Source: Sporosarcina pasteurii (GTDB lineage: Bacteria; Bacillota; Bacilli; Bacillales_A; Planococcaceae). Taken from it: DNA of 64,000 nt. The stretch spans positions 2,728,001 through 2,792,000 of the forward strand of contig NZ_CP160452.1 of assembly GCF_041295575.1 (NCBI RefSeq). Direction: 5' to 3'. The notes below the pieces were generated by a model. It did not search any database, was not told where the DNA came from, and worked only from the letters and a program-made list of their open reading frames with translations. This document shows, piece after piece, positions 20,330 through 30,288 of this stretch. Each line of letters opens with the position of its first letter. Position 1 is the first letter of the stretch. Made by a program: the position numbers and the translations under genes.

Positions 20330-21679
20330 ATGCTAGAATTACTCGATAGAATCGGTGGGTTTGTATGGGGGCCGCCTTTACTTATTTTACTTGTCGGAAC
20401 AGGTATCTTTTTAACATTTAAGCTCGGTGTCATTCAACTGAGGTTATTACCGTACTCTTTAAAGCTCGTCTTCTCGAAAAACCAAGACAAATCGTCGGAA
20501 GGAGATATTTCCCACTTCCAAGCGTTAATGACCGCAATGGCTGCAACAGTCGGAGTTGGTAATATTGTCGGAGTTGCAACAGCGGTAGTCTTAGGTGGTC
20601 CTGGGGCAATCTTTTGGATGTGGGTAGCTGGATTTTTCGGGATGGCGACGAAATACGGTGAAGCAATATTAGCAGTGAAATACCGTGTGAAAGACGCAAA
20701 AGGACAAATGGCTGGGGGGCCAATGTATTATCTTGAACACGGCTTAAAGCAAAAGTGGTTAGGGGTTTTATTTGCAATATTTGGCGCCCTTGCTGCGTTC
20801 GGGATTGGAAACGGGACACAATCCAAAGCAGTAGCAGACATTATGTCGAGTACATTTTCAGTTCCACATTGGATAACAGGTGTTGTACTCTTTGTCATTG
20901 CTGGAATGGTTCTTTTAGGTGGAATAAAAGTAATTGGACGCGTTACTTCTTTTTTCGTTCCAATTATGGCTCTTTTCTATATCATTGCAGGTCTAATTGT
21001 CATGGTGATGAACATTCACCTGGTGCCTGAAGCATTCGGGATTATTTTCAAGTTTGCTTTCACAGGAGAAGCAGCCGCAGGTGGAGCGATCGGAGCAGCA
21101 ATTCGTTTTGGGGTCGCACGTGGACTCTTCTCCAACGAAGCAGGTCTTGGTTCAGCGCCAATTGCAGCGGCAGCGGCTAAAACAGATTTACCTGGTCGTC
21201 AAGCACTCGTCTCGATGACACAAGTTCTATTTGATACATTAATTATTTGTTCGATTACTGGGGTAACGATTGTCATGTCTGGACAGTGGAAAGATACTTC
21301 AATTCAAGCAGGTGCGCTAACAGCAGAAGCATTTGGAACATTTCTAGGAGGAGCCGGCCCGATCATTGTAGCAATCGGATTAATATTCTTTGCTACATCG
21401 ACGATTTTTGGTTGGGGTTACTACGGGGAAAAATGTTTCCAGTACCTATTTCCAAATGAAAAGGCAGTTATGGGTTATAGAGCCGTATTCGTATGCTTTA
21501 TCTTGGTTGGTGCAACAGCTTCGCTTGACGTCATTTGGGCTTTAGCTGATGTACTAAATGGACTCATGGCAATTCCGAACTTAATTGGACTTCTTGGATT
21601 GTCTGGTGTCATTATTTTAGAAACAAAGCGATTCCAAGACAAACTAAAAGCAGAAAGAGAGAATACTACGAAGGAATAA
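20330..21679 (+). CDS. sodium:alanine/glycine symporter (AGCS family)
   Basis: A 449-residue transporter with about 10-11 helices. Family signatures are visible: the N-terminal WGPPLLILLVGTGIFLT, the Na+-binding helix ATVGVGNIVGVATAV and GGPMYYLEHGL, and the mid-protein GLFSNEAGLGSAPIAAAAA. It imports alanine or glycine with sodium. RBS ACAGGAGGGAAAAAGA. It lies between the yfkHI block and yfkK, not a fixed Bacillus position, so orthology with alsT is not claimed. Confidence 0.88.
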   Translation: MLELLDRIGGFVWGPPLLILLVGTGIFLTFKLGVIQLRLLPYSLKLVFSKNQDKSSEGDISHFQALMTAMAATVGVGNIVGVATAVVLGGPGAIFWMWVAGFFGMATKYGEAILAVKYRVKDAKGQMAGGPMYYLEHGLKQKWLGVLFAIFGALAAFGIGNGTQSKAVADIMSSTFSVPHWITGVVLFVIAGMVLLGGIKVIGRVTSFFVPIMALFYIIAGLIVMVMNIHLVPEAFGIIFKFAFTGEAAAGGAIGAAIRFGVARGLFSNEAGLGSAPIAAAAAKTDLPGRQALVSMTQVLFDTLIICSITGVTIVMSGQWKDTSIQAGALTAEAFGTFLGGAGPIIVAIGLIFFATSTIFGWGYYGEKCFQYLFPNEKAVMGYRAVFVCFILVGATASLDVIWALADVLNGLMAIPNLIGLLGLSGVIILETKRFQDKLKAERENTTKE

Positions 21680-21752
21680 TTTTCAATCTATTTGACAGCT
21701 AATAGAAATCATGTAATGATTAGTAGCAATTAAGGAAAGGTGGCTACGAATC

Positions 21753-21974
21753 ATGGACTTGACAAAACCTACCTATGAGAACATTTCATTTATAGTTGAA
21801 CAAATAAAAGAAAAACTTCGTATGGCTAACGTCGATGCGATGAAACCTGAAAGTTTTAAAACTGAAAAGTATGACGAATTACTGTTCATGTATGAAATGG
21901 TTATGAAACGTCAACACATCAGTTCCAATGAAGTAGAAGCAATCGCTGCCGAACTTGGGGCATTGCGTAAATAA
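21753..21974 (+). CDS. yfkK: DUF1128 protein YfkK
   Basis: A 73-residue soluble helical protein. The pattern KLRMANVDAMKPESF...YDELLFMYEMVMKR matches the DUF1128 (YfkK) family. RBS GGAAAGGTGGCTACGAATC. Function unknown. Confidence 0.85.
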   Translation: MDLTKPTYENISFIVEQIKEKLRMANVDAMKPESFKTEKYDELLFMYEMVMKRQHISSNEVEAIAAELGALRK

Positions 21975-21983
21975 AGTACAACT

Positions 21984-22025
21984 TCACTCAGCGGAGGGGT
22001 TTCATCCCCCACTGAGTGTTAGTTG
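21984..22025 (+). terminator. terminator of yfkK
   Basis: CACTCAG plus GAGGGG pair with CCCCC plus CTGAGTG; followed by a weak T-rich stretch. Confidence 0.65.
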
Positions 22026-22083
22026 AATTTATCGGGCTGTTACAGGCTGTTAATCTTCTACATATGCTTAGCGTCTGCGGAAT

Positions 22084-22142
22084 AAAAAAATAGGGTCGCC
22101 ACCAAGCTGTTCTACTTACGGTTATGGGATACCCTTTTTTTC
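22084..22142 (-). terminator. possible terminator of motAB
   Basis: On the reverse strand AGGGT and ACCCT close a long loop and are followed by a run of seven Ts. It follows the motB stop. Confidence 0.5.
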
Positions 22143-22158
22143 TTCCTAGATCATTGTT

Positions 22159-22926
22159 TTATTCAATTGGATTTATCGTACCATCTTGTAATATAAGTGG
22201 TTTAATTAACACTTCTACACGACGATTTTTACTTCTACCTTCCGCTGTGTCATTATCACCTATCGGTTGAAATTCCCCGTATCCTTTTGCACTAAACAAT
22301 AAAGGATCTACGTGTTCATTTTTCATGATCAGTTTTAATAAATTAACGGCACGCATAACACTCAAATCCCAGTTCGATGAAAACTCCGCACTATTCATCG
22401 GTACATTATCTGTGTGCCCTGCTATCACAATCTGTCGTGGCGGATCGAATACTAACAACTCCGCTAATTCAGCCGCAAGCGGCAAATATTCTTCTTTAAT
22501 AGCCGCACTTCCCGGATTAAATAAAATACTATCCCGAATGGTAACGAGGAGTCCCTCTTCTGTCATTGTTGTTTCAAATTGATTTTCCAGTTCGTGTACT
22601 GCTATATACTCATCTACGCGGTTCCGAATTCCCTCTAAAGATTTCTGATCCTCGATGTAGGAGTTTATCTCTTCCCGATCACTTATATATTCTTTTGGGA
22701 TTGGTGCAGAACTTGGTGCAGAATGATCCATAATCCCCTTTCCGCCATCAAATATTTCATTGAAAACGGCAGACATCTCTTCTAATTTTTCCGCGTCTAT
22801 TGAACTGGATGCAAAAAGGACAATAAATAATGCCAAAAGCAGTGTCATTAAATCAGCATAAGGTAATAGCCAAGATTCATCTATTTTTCCAGAATCCTTC
22901 TTTCTTCTCTTACGTCTCCTCGACAA
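22159..22926 (-). CDS. motB: flagellar motor stator protein MotB
   Basis: About 255 residues: a basic N terminus (SRRRKRRKK), a single transmembrane helix with the proton-binding aspartate in LLPYADLMTLLLALFIVLF, a plug/linker region and an OmpA-like peptidoglycan-binding domain (AGHTDNVPM...SNWDLSVMRA, GYGEFQPIGDN). A TTG start at 22926 was chosen: GGGAGG lies nine bases upstream and the product then aligns with Bacillus MotB from the first residue. It overlaps motA by 17 bases. It anchors the stator to the cell wall. Confidence 0.9.
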   Translation of the reverse strand: MSRRRKRRKKDSGKIDESWLLPYADLMTLLLALFIVLFASSSIDAEKLEEMSAVFNEIFDGGKGIMDHSAPSSAPIPKEYISDREEINSYIEDQKSLEGIRNRVDEYIAVHELENQFETTMTEEGLLVTIRDSILFNPGSAAIKEEYLPLAAELAELLVFDPPRQIVIAGHTDNVPMNSAEFSSNWDLSVMRAVNLLKLIMKNEHVDPLLFSAKGYGEFQPIGDNDTAEGRSKNRRVEVLIKPLILQDGTINPIE

Positions 22927-23725
22927 CTTGGCCAGCCTCCCTTTCATCCCGATCGCTTGTAGCCAATTTGCGTCTTTCTTCCAATGAAAGGTAAGATGAT
23001 AGTTTCTGTTCGATGACACGAGGAGCTTCACCTTCAAGTACGGATAATATTCCTTCAATCATCATCATCTTTTGGCGTGATTCTTCAGCCGATTTTCGTC
23101 GAAGTTTATTCGCAAATGGATGCCAAAGCACATAACCTGTGAAAATCCCAAGTAGCGTTGCAATAAATGCTGCTGAAACTGCTGCGCCTAATACGTTAAT
23201 ATCATTTAAATCCTTTAGCGCGGCAATCAGCCCTACAACCGCACCTAATACACCGAGCGTAGGTGCGTATGTACCGGCTTGTGAAAATATGAGGGCACCC
23301 GAAGCATGTCGATCCTCCATCGCTTCCACTTCTTCACTCAGTACATCTCGAATATAATCCGCGTTTTGCCCATCTATTGCGAGACCAAGTCCATTTTTTA
23401 AAAATGGATCATCTATATCTTCCGTTTTTGCTTCTAAAGATAATAAGCCTTCACGTCGCGCCACATCGGCCCATCTCGAAAACATACGGACAACCTCAGA
23501 ATCTGATGCTAGTTTTTGCTCTTTAAAAAGTATCCCAAATAGTTTAGGCACTCTCTTCAATTCACTTGTCGGAAATGCAATAATGACTGACGCTGCAGTT
23601 CCTAAAAAAATAATGAGAACTGCCGCCATATTAAATAAACTCTCTAGCATAACGCCTTTCATTACCATTCCAACGACAAGCGCAACGATCCCAATTACGA
23701 GACCGATTACTGTTGAAAAATCCAT
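22910..23725 (-). CDS. motA: flagellar motor stator protein MotA
   Basis: About 271 residues with four membrane helices (starting STVIGLVIGIVALVVGMV) and a cytoplasmic loop between helices 2 and 3 containing the torque-generating charged residues. YAPTLGVLGAVVGLIAAL is helix 3. The ATG at 23725 follows GGGGGGCTTCAG; the longer frame lacks this. It forms the MotA5B2 proton channel with MotB and indicates a motile organism. The conserved YADLMTLLL of MotB suggests proton, not sodium, coupling. Confidence 0.9.
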   Translation of the reverse strand: MDFSTVIGLVIGIVALVVGMVMKGVMLESLFNMAAVLIIFLGTAASVIIAFPTSELKRVPKLFGILFKEQKLASDSEVVRMFSRWADVARREGLLSLEAKTEDIDDPFLKNGLGLAIDGQNADYIRDVLSEEVEAMEDRHASGALIFSQAGTYAPTLGVLGAVVGLIAALKDLNDINVLGAAVSAAFIATLLGIFTGYVLWHPFANKLRRKSAEESRQKMMMIEGILSVLEGEAPRVIEQKLSSYLSLEERRKLATSDRDEREAGQVVEET

Positions 23726-23989
23726 CTGAAGCCCCCCAAATATTCCATTCTTATTTTTATTTCGGCTTAAATTCGACATTCTTTAGAACAGTCGATCGAA
23801 TTCGGTATATTTCTTTTTAAAATATGACATTTCATTCACAATATACGTTGCACAGCAACTTTCTAAATTGTACTATTATACTGAAGGAACCAACACTTCA
23901 AGAAAATTAAATGAATCATATCGAACAAGTCCATACAAATCTAGTCAGACTTTTATGTACTTGCCAATAAAGAAGGGAGATATTCATCA

Positions 23990-25222
23990 TTGCCTACATT
24001 TGAACAACAACTTCATCATTATGCCGAATTAGCTGTAGAAGTCGGGGTCAACATTCAACCCGACCAGATTCTTTTTATCAATGCTTCCACAGATTCTGTT
24101 GAATTCGTTAGACTCATTACTGAAAAAGCATACGACGCAGGGGCTCGCCAAGTCATGGTGGACTTTAGTGACGATGTTTTATCACGTCTTCGTTTTGAAA
24201 AAGCGCCGGAGGATTCTTTTGCTGAGTTTCCGGAATGGAAAGTACTTGAACGAGAAAAGCTTGCTGAAAAGGGTGCAGCATTTATGAGCATCGTGTCTCA
24301 AAGTCCTGATTTACTTAGCGGTATCGATCCAACACGTATTGCTACTGCTCAAAAAGCTTCTGGCCAAGCACTTGATAAGTTTCGCCAATTGCTACAAGCT
24401 GATACATTTAGCTGGACAGTAATTGCAGCCCCCTCTCCAGCATGGGCTGCAAAAGTTTTTCCGAATTTACCAACTGAAGAACAAATTCCTGCATTATGGA
24501 ATGCCATTTTTAAAGCTGTGCGCGCCAACACTGAAAATCCAGTGGAAGCATGGGTAGAACACGATAAAACTTTACATGAAAAAGTAGACTATTTAAATGA
24601 TAAACGCTATGCAAAACTACATTATCGTGCACCAGGAACAGATTTAATAGTAGATCTTCCTAAAGGTCATCTTTGGTGTGGCGCTGGGAGTGTCAATCGT
24701 CAAGGTCATTCGTTTATGGCCAATATGCCAACGGAAGAAGTATTCACCGTCCCGCATAAAACAGGTGTAAACGGCTACGTATCAAGCACAAAACCTTTAA
24801 GTTATGGTGGAAACATTATCGATAATTTTAAATTAACATTTCAAGATGGACAAGTTACAGAAATTAAAGCAGAACAAGGCGAAGATGTTCTTCAGCAACT
24901 TATTGATACAGATGAAGGTGCCAAATATCTTGGCGAGGTTGCGCTCGTTCCACATGCATCGCCAATTTCCGAGTCCAACATTTTATTTTTCAACACACTT
25001 TTCGATGAAAATGCATCGAATCACTTCGCATTAGGAAGTGCCTATGCGTTTTGTTTAGAAGGTGGGAAAACAATGCCACGCGAGGAATTGGAAGAACATG
25101 GGTTAAATCAAAGTATTACACATGTGGACTTTATGGTTGGCTCAGAAGATATGGATATTGATGGCATTTTAGAAGATGGAACTGCCGAACCGATATTCCG
25201 TAATGGTAACTGGGCATTTTAA
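23990..25222 (+). CDS. ampS: M29 family metallo-aminopeptidase (AmpS/PepS type)
   Basis: A 410-residue aminopeptidase of the thermophilic aminopeptidase (M29) family. Characteristic parts are YAELAVEVGVNIQPDQ at the N terminus, RAPGTDLIVDLPKGHLWCGA, EEVFTVPHKTGVNGYVSST and the metal-site region GEVALVPHASPIS. It removes N-terminal amino acids in the cytoplasm with two divalent metals. The start is TTG, ten bases after GGGAGA. Single gene with its own promoter region. Confidence 0.88.
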   Translation: MPTFEQQLHHYAELAVEVGVNIQPDQILFINASTDSVEFVRLITEKAYDAGARQVMVDFSDDVLSRLRFEKAPEDSFAEFPEWKVLEREKLAEKGAAFMSIVSQSPDLLSGIDPTRIATAQKASGQALDKFRQLLQADTFSWTVIAAPSPAWAAKVFPNLPTEEQIPALWNAIFKAVRANTENPVEAWVEHDKTLHEKVDYLNDKRYAKLHYRAPGTDLIVDLPKGHLWCGAGSVNRQGHSFMANMPTEEVFTVPHKTGVNGYVSSTKPLSYGGNIIDNFKLTFQDGQVTEIKAEQGEDVLQQLIDTDEGAKYLGEVALVPHASPISESNILFFNTLFDENASNHFALGSAYAFCLEGGKTMPREELEEHGLNQSITHVDFMVGSEDMDIDGILEDGTAEPIFRNGNWAF

Positions 25223-25352
25223 CAGAACGATAACGGGAATGTTTGCATTTTGTCACAATTCTAAAATATATCGTATCCCCCCCTTAATTTTTCCAACATT
25301 CTATTGTATAATAAAATTAAAGAGATTAGGATGATAGAGAGGGGTCAAAGAA

Positions 25353-25493
25353 ATGGGCTTAATGTACTTAACAGTAATCGGATATATGGTATTAATGGGT
25401 CTATCTGCAGGATTTATCATGCACTACCTCATTCAAGCGTTCGATTCTAAGCAAGCGACTATTATAGATTCAAAACCAGATACAGATTACTAA
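25353..25493 (+). CDS. small single-pass membrane protein
   Basis: A 46-residue ORF preceded by GAGAGGGGTCAAAGAA. Residues 4-31 are strongly hydrophobic (YLTVIGYMVLMGLSAGFIMHYL) and the tail is polar and acidic. It is followed by a terminator hairpin. Small membrane proteins of this shape are frequent in Bacillales; no family was recognised. The good RBS, isolated position and terminator support a real gene. Confidence 0.55.
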   Translation: MGLMYLTVIGYMVLMGLSAGFIMHYLIQAFDSKQATIIDSKPDTDY

Positions 25494-25504
25494 TATTTAT
25501 GTAA

Positions 25505-25546
25505 CCGCGTTCATTATCGACTTTTCGATATTGGGCGCTTTTTCTT
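25505..25546 (+). terminator. terminator after the small membrane protein gene
   Basis: GCG...TTATCGA pairs with TCGATA...CGC and is followed by TTTTTCTTTTTC. Confidence 0.65.
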
Positions 25547-25666
25547 TTTCTAGTAACGCTAAATAAACTGAACTCACCAATCGTACACTTTTTTTAATAC
25601 TGTCTCTTTTAATATTTCTTATCTTTTTGTACAATAAAAGAATCACATATAGATTGGAGCACGATT

Positions 25667-26227
25667 ATGGCACTTCTTACAGAAATTCTTCAATTTAACG
25701 AAATGTTCGTGGAAGAAAAACAATATGAACAGTACGTGACAACAAAGTTTCCTGATAAACGCATTGTCATCCTAACATGTATGGATACACGTCTAACTGA
25801 GTTACTTCTCAAATCAATGAATTTTAAAAATGGAGATGTCAAACTGATTAAAAGTGCCGGCGCAGTCGTCACTCATCCCTTTGGCGGTATTATGCGAAGT
25901 CTTATCGTTGCAGTTTACGAGCTTCAAGCTGATGAAGTCTTTATCGTTGGGCATCACGATTGTGGTATGAGCTCAATTGACACAAAGAAAATCATTGGGC
26001 ATATGGTTGACCGCGGTATCGACAGTAGTCTCTTTAATACGCTTAAATATTCAGGTATCGATATGAAAGAATGGCTCCACGGCTTTAATGATGTCACTGA
26101 AAGCGTGAAGAACAGTGTTGACTTGGTAAAAAATCATCCATTAATGGATCCTGAAGTTCCTGTGCATGGCCTCGTGATTGATCCTGAAACAGGGAAATTA
26201 GACACGATCATCAATGGATATGAATAA
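25667..26227 (+). CDS. ytiB: beta-class carbonic anhydrase (YtiB type)
   Basis: A 186-residue zinc enzyme interconverting CO2 and bicarbonate. The zinc ligand and catalytic pair CMDTRL is near residue 38 and the second ligand pair HHDCGM near 97. The long C-terminal part ending HGLVIDPETGKLD is that of Bacillus YtiB. Single gene with a TTTAATATTTCTTATC...TACAAT-like upstream region and a terminator downstream. Confidence 0.88.
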   Translation: MALLTEILQFNEMFVEEKQYEQYVTTKFPDKRIVILTCMDTRLTELLLKSMNFKNGDVKLIKSAGAVVTHPFGGIMRSLIVAVYELQADEVFIVGHHDCGMSSIDTKKIIGHMVDRGIDSSLFNTLKYSGIDMKEWLHGFNDVTESVKNSVDLVKNHPLMDPEVPVHGLVIDPETGKLDTIINGYE

Positions 26228-26334
26228 ATCCCCCTTATTTCTATCTGATATTTCCCGGGAAATCGACAGTAAATTTGCGATTAAATTTATCTGTTCGCCT
26301 AACGACAAACTTGCATACTCTTAAACACTGATTT

Positions 26335-26375
26335 AAAAAGCCGACTCCTCGTTAAAGGAATCGGCCTTTTATTTT
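26335..26375. terminator. bidirectional terminator
   Basis: AAAAGCCGACTCC pairs with GGAATCGGCCTTTT between the convergent anhydrase and acetyltransferase genes. Confidence 0.8.
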
Positions 26376-26408
26376 TGCTATTAATTTCCGTAAAACAGTC
26401 TTACCCTT

Positions 26409-26954
26409 TCAGAAATCATCTTCGAGGATTGCATACATATAATGGTCTTCCCAAACCCCGTTAATATAAAGAATTTTCCTCAATAACCCTTCGCGCAAAT
26501 AGCCCGATTTTTCCAGCACAGCTATCGAGCCAGCATTTCTTGGTGACACATACGCCTCTACCCGATGAAGTGCCACTGAGTTAAATGCAAATGCTGTCAC
26601 CAGGCGTAATGCTTCGGTGCCAATTCCTCGTCCAATTTGTCTTTCATCTATTGAGTAACCGACAAATCCACTTGAAAAAGGAAGCCGCTTAATACTATAA
26701 AGTGATATATGTCCGATTAACTCACTTGTTTTCGCATCAAAAATCCCGAAATTGTATTCTCGCCGATCTCGCATTTGATAAATTGATTCTCTTATTTTCT
26801 CCCGCTGTCTCGATACTGTGTAAAAACCAGGTTCTTGACGAGGTTCAAATACAGACCAATATTTTTTATTGGCGATTAATACTTTCGTAAACATTGTTGC
26901 ATCGTCTTCAGTCAAAATGCGTAAATAACATTTTTCACCTTCTAATAAAATCAT
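26409..26954 (-). CDS. GNAT N-acetyltransferase (RimJ/RimL-like)
   Basis: A 181-residue acetyltransferase. The acetyl-CoA loop QIGRGIGTEAL follows strand GFVGYSIDE near residue 110, and VALHRVEAYVSPRNAGSIAVLEKSGY is the RimJ/L-type C-terminal half. It probably acetylates a protein N terminus or small amine; the substrate cannot be told. It starts five bases after the pepF stop and is likely co-transcribed with pepF. Confidence 0.82.
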   Translation of the reverse strand: MILLEGEKCYLRILTEDDATMFTKVLIANKKYWSVFEPRQEPGFYTVSRQREKIRESIYQMRDRREYNFGIFDAKTSELIGHISLYSIKRLPFSSGFVGYSIDERQIGRGIGTEALRLVTAFAFNSVALHRVEAYVSPRNAGSIAVLEKSGYLREGLLRKILYINGVWEDHYMYAILEDDF

Positions 26955-26959
26955 CTAAA

Positions 26960-28753
26960 TCAACCTTCTTCGGCTGTTAGTTCTAAAAATTCCTCAACGT
27001 CTTTCACACAAAGTGCGACACCTTTTGCCCAAAAAGCTTCTTGTGTGATATCTTCACCGAGGTGCTTCATCGCAAGTTCTTCTACAGTCATCACTGCCGT
27101 GTCGCGCAACAACGCCATATACTTCTCTTCGAAACCTGCGCCTTCTTCAAGTGCTTTTGCATAAATACTTAACGAGAATAAATACCCAAACGTATATGGA
27201 AAATTGTAAAACGGAACTTGAGTAATGTAGAAATGTAATTTTGAAGCCCAGAAATGCGGATGTGTTGTATCAAGCGCATCACCATATGCTTCTCGTTGTG
27301 CTTCTTCCATTAGCGTGTTCAAACGAGCGGCTGAAACAATCCCTTTACGACGTTCTTCATAAAATCTCGTCTCAAACAAAAATCTTGCATGAATGTTCAT
27401 GAAGAATGCAACACTACGTTGAATTTTATCTTCGAGTAATGCAATCTTTTCTTCTTTCGTTTCTGCTGCTTTCACGGCCGCATCTGCAACAATCATCTCT
27501 GCAAAAGTCGATGCAGTCTCTGCAACGCCCATCGCATAGCCTCTATTTAACCAGTGTACAGGACGAAGCACATAGGAGTGGAAAGCATGTCCAAGCTCAT
27601 GAGCGAGTGTCGCAACGTTGGACATCGAGCCACTATACGTCATGAAGATTCGGGATTGTTCTGACATCGGCATCCCTGTACAGAAACCGCCTGGTCGCTT
27701 ATTCGCACGGTCTTCTGCCTCAATCCAACTATCCTCGAATGCCATTCTTGAAAATGATTCAAGTTCAGATCCGAACTCTCCAAAATGCTTAAGGATGAAT
27801 TCTGCTCCTTCTTGGTAAGGCATCGTTTTCGTTGATTCTGTAACCGGTGCCTCTAAGTCATACCAATTCATCTTTTCCGTTCCGAGCATTTCTGCTTTCA
27901 CGTTCAAATAATTTACGAATGGTTCTTTATTCGCTCCGATTGCTCCCCACATCGCATTTAATGTGTCTTCACTCATTCGGTTACGAAGAAGTGGTTCTTT
28001 TAATACGGAATTCCACCCACGTTTTTCATAAACTGCTAATCTGAAGCCAGCTAGGTGGTTAAGTGTTGTAGCAAAGAACTCTTCCTTGTCTTTCCAGGCA
28101 ACTTCTAATTTTTCAAAGGACTCTTTTCGAACAGCTGCGTGTTGACTTGAACTTAAGTTAGACGCTTGACCAACAGATAACTCTTTTACTTCACCATCAA
28201 CTTCAACTTTTACTTTAATATCCGCAACAAGTTGGTCATAAAGTTGTCCCCAACTATGATAACCATCTACACTTAATGCTGTGATTAGACTTTCTTCTTC
28301 TTCAGATAGTTTTATCGCTACCTCTTCCCGCCATTCATTTAACACGAAACTGAATTCGTTCAATTCCGTGGATTCCATTAATTTTGCCCATACATCACTG
28401 TCTACCTTGGCGAGTTTTTGTTGAAATTTCAACATAACCGTCTGAAATTCTGCACCGAGTGCCCCTACTTCACCTTGTAAAAGCAATGCCTTTTTATCCG
28501 TAGTGTCGGCAGCTAAATAACATCCAATGACTGCTCCCGCTTGCCTTAAATTCACGGCTGTGTCTTTTACCAATTCAATTAAGCGAAAGACTTCTTGCGA
28601 TTCATTCACTGATGTTGGTATATCAAATATATCAATATTTTCTTTTACCACATTTATTTTTTCTTTCACATTATCAAGATGTGTACGTAATTCGGGTGAA
28701 CTACTCCCACCTTTAAAGAAAACATCTAAATCCCAAACTTCCGAATACTTCAT
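26960..28753 (-). CDS. pepF: M3 family oligoendopeptidase (PepF type)
   Basis: A 597-residue zinc metallopeptidase of the M3B family. The HExxH motif is in LAHELGHAFHS near residue 385 with the downstream ligand glutamate in GVAETASTFAEMIV. It hydrolyses oligopeptides in the cytoplasm. Start ATG follows GAGGGGGAAAAATACAG. First gene of the pepF-acetyltransferase pair. Confidence 0.9.
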   Translation of the reverse strand: MKYSEVWDLDVFFKGGSSSPELRTHLDNVKEKINVVKENIDIFDIPTSVNESQEVFRLIELVKDTAVNLRQAGAVIGCYLAADTTDKKALLLQGEVGALGAEFQTVMLKFQQKLAKVDSDVWAKLMESTELNEFSFVLNEWREEVAIKLSEEEESLITALSVDGYHSWGQLYDQLVADIKVKVEVDGEVKELSVGQASNLSSSQHAAVRKESFEKLEVAWKDKEEFFATTLNHLAGFRLAVYEKRGWNSVLKEPLLRNRMSEDTLNAMWGAIGANKEPFVNYLNVKAEMLGTEKMNWYDLEAPVTESTKTMPYQEGAEFILKHFGEFGSELESFSRMAFEDSWIEAEDRANKRPGGFCTGMPMSEQSRIFMTYSGSMSNVATLAHELGHAFHSYVLRPVHWLNRGYAMGVAETASTFAEMIVADAAVKAAETKEEKIALLEDKIQRSVAFFMNIHARFLFETRFYEERRKGIVSAARLNTLMEEAQREAYGDALDTTHPHFWASKLHFYITQVPFYNFPYTFGYLFSLSIYAKALEEGAGFEEKYMALLRDTAVMTVEELAMKHLGEDITQEAFWAKGVALCVKDVEEFLELTAEEG

Positions 28754-28933
28754 CTGTATTTTTCCCCCTCTTACGTTTCCAATTTTCTAAATAGATACTT
28801 CTATTGTAGCATGTAATTTCGATATGCGAACCAATACATTTTGCTACGAACTGATATTTGTGACGAAAACTTCACACTTTTTACCGTAAAACACAATTTT
28901 CCTCTGTATACTTATAGATAGGAGGATTTTAAC

Positions 28934-29671
28934 ATGATTCGATTTTTTAGTATGGCAATAATTCTTTTCGTTAGTCTTATCGTTATTGGCACTGCAGAAA
29001 TCGTTCCTTTTAATGGAATCACCGCTATTGAAATTATGAATAGACTCCCTGTGCTGTTAACACCTGCAAGCTATGTGTTTCTGATTTGGATCCTAATATA
29101 TATTTTCTTAGTGACTTGGCTCCTCGGATTCTGGCGACATCAACGACGACAATCAGGAAAAGTGTTCAACATTAGATTTTTGTTTTTCATCATAAGCTTA
29201 CTATTCAATATGCTTTTGATTCTCCTATGGCATTATGAGTTCTTTATGTGGGCAATTATTATAATGGTTGGATTGTTACTTACCATCTCTGCCATTTATT
29301 TTTCATATCCCAAAACCGAAAACCTCATTTTGTTTCGCGTACCAATTTCAATATTTTTCGGTTGGAGTGTATTTTCTTTTATTATTTTAATTAATTATAC
29401 GTTGGTATTTGTCGAATGGAGTGGCTTTGGAATTAGCCAATCATTATGGGCCGTCATCTTTTTAACACTAGCAACCGCAATCGCCCTTCATTTTTTATAT
29501 CATTATGAAGATAAGGCATTTAATATTGTTTTTATGTGGGGATTTATTGGAATCGCAGTAAAAAATGGATTCGATTCTCTATTCGTGACTACTGCTGCAT
29601 TGTTCTTAACCGCCGTCATTGGTGCATGCTTTTATCTATTCAAAAATAAACAGGTATCTGCCAGCGAATGA
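28934..29671 (+). CDS. TspO/MBR-like membrane protein
   Basis: A 245-residue protein with about seven hydrophobic helices. The segment TPASYVFLIWILIYIFL resembles the conserved PxxxFxxxW...Y helix of TspO/tryptophan-rich sensory proteins, and tryptophans recur in the loops. Longer than the classical 160-residue TspO; Bacillales carry such long forms. RBS TAGGAGGATTTTAAC. Function by family only (tetrapyrrole or stress related). Confidence 0.55.
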   Translation: MIRFFSMAIILFVSLIVIGTAEIVPFNGITAIEIMNRLPVLLTPASYVFLIWILIYIFLVTWLLGFWRHQRRQSGKVFNIRFLFFIISLLFNMLLILLWHYEFFMWAIIIMVGLLLTISAIYFSYPKTENLILFRVPISIFFGWSVFSFIILINYTLVFVEWSGFGISQSLWAVIFLTLATAIALHFLYHYEDKAFNIVFMWGFIGIAVKNGFDSLFVTTAALFLTAVIGACFYLFKNKQVSASE

Positions 29672-29686
29672 CACAATATGTATTTT

Positions 29687-29728
29687 AAAAAACGCCTTTC
29701 TCCAAAAGTATAGAGAAAGACGTTTTTT
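29687..29728. terminator. bidirectional terminator
   Basis: AAAACGCCTTTCTC pairs with GAGAAAGACGTTTT between two convergent genes, T runs on both sides. Confidence 0.85.
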
Positions 29729-30288
29729 TATGCTGTTTTTAATAATCTTGGTGCGCTTGTAAATAGCAAACTCGCCACAATGCTACATAATAAAATAGAA
29801 GGTATCATGTAACTTGCATTGTAGACTAAAGAATATAACCAAACCGGCTGGCCAGCAGGAGCATATTCTCCGAAGAATACAATTCCTCCAACGAAATGAA
29901 TAAAGAATCGTAGAAGACCACCAATAACCGAACCGATGACAATCGCTGCAACCATACTCCCTTTGCGCCCTTTGGCCATACTATTTGCTAACCAAATTCC
30001 AGTAATTGCTGCAATCCCAACCAATGTATAAGCTAACGTATAATCCATTAAAGCCTGCGCCCAATGAAATATCGTCCCACCAGTAATCAGTTGTAATAAA
30101 CCGCTTAGAAATCCTGTTAGTAAACCACCACTGATGCCCCAACGGAATGCCATGACAATAATTGGTAGCATAGACAGTGTAATTGAACCACCTTGTGGCA
30201 TGACAAAAACCGTAAGTTTATCTAAAATAAATGATAAAGCCCCGAGTATGGCTACCTCCATTAAAAACTGTAATCTTTTCCTTTGCAT
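29728..30288 (-). CDS. thiT: energy-coupling thiamine transporter subunit ThiT
   Basis: A 186-residue membrane protein with six helices, the S-component that binds thiamine and docks on the shared ECF module. AILGALSFILDKL near the N terminus and the thiamine-site region GGTIFHWAQALMDYTLAYT match ThiT; loop FFGEYAPAGQPVWLYSLVYNA is also typical. The leader contains a TPP riboswitch with a terminator, which settles the substrate class. RBS GGGAGGAAAATTGTT. The ECF ATPases are not in this window. Confidence 0.92.
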   Translation of the reverse strand: MQRKRLQFLMEVAILGALSFILDKLTVFVMPQGGSITLSMLPIIVMAFRWGISGGLLTGFLSGLLQLITGGTIFHWAQALMDYTLAYTLVGIAAITGIWLANSMAKGRKGSMVAAIVIGSVIGGLLRFFIHFVGGIVFFGEYAPAGQPVWLYSLVYNASYMIPSILLCSIVASLLFTSAPRLLKTA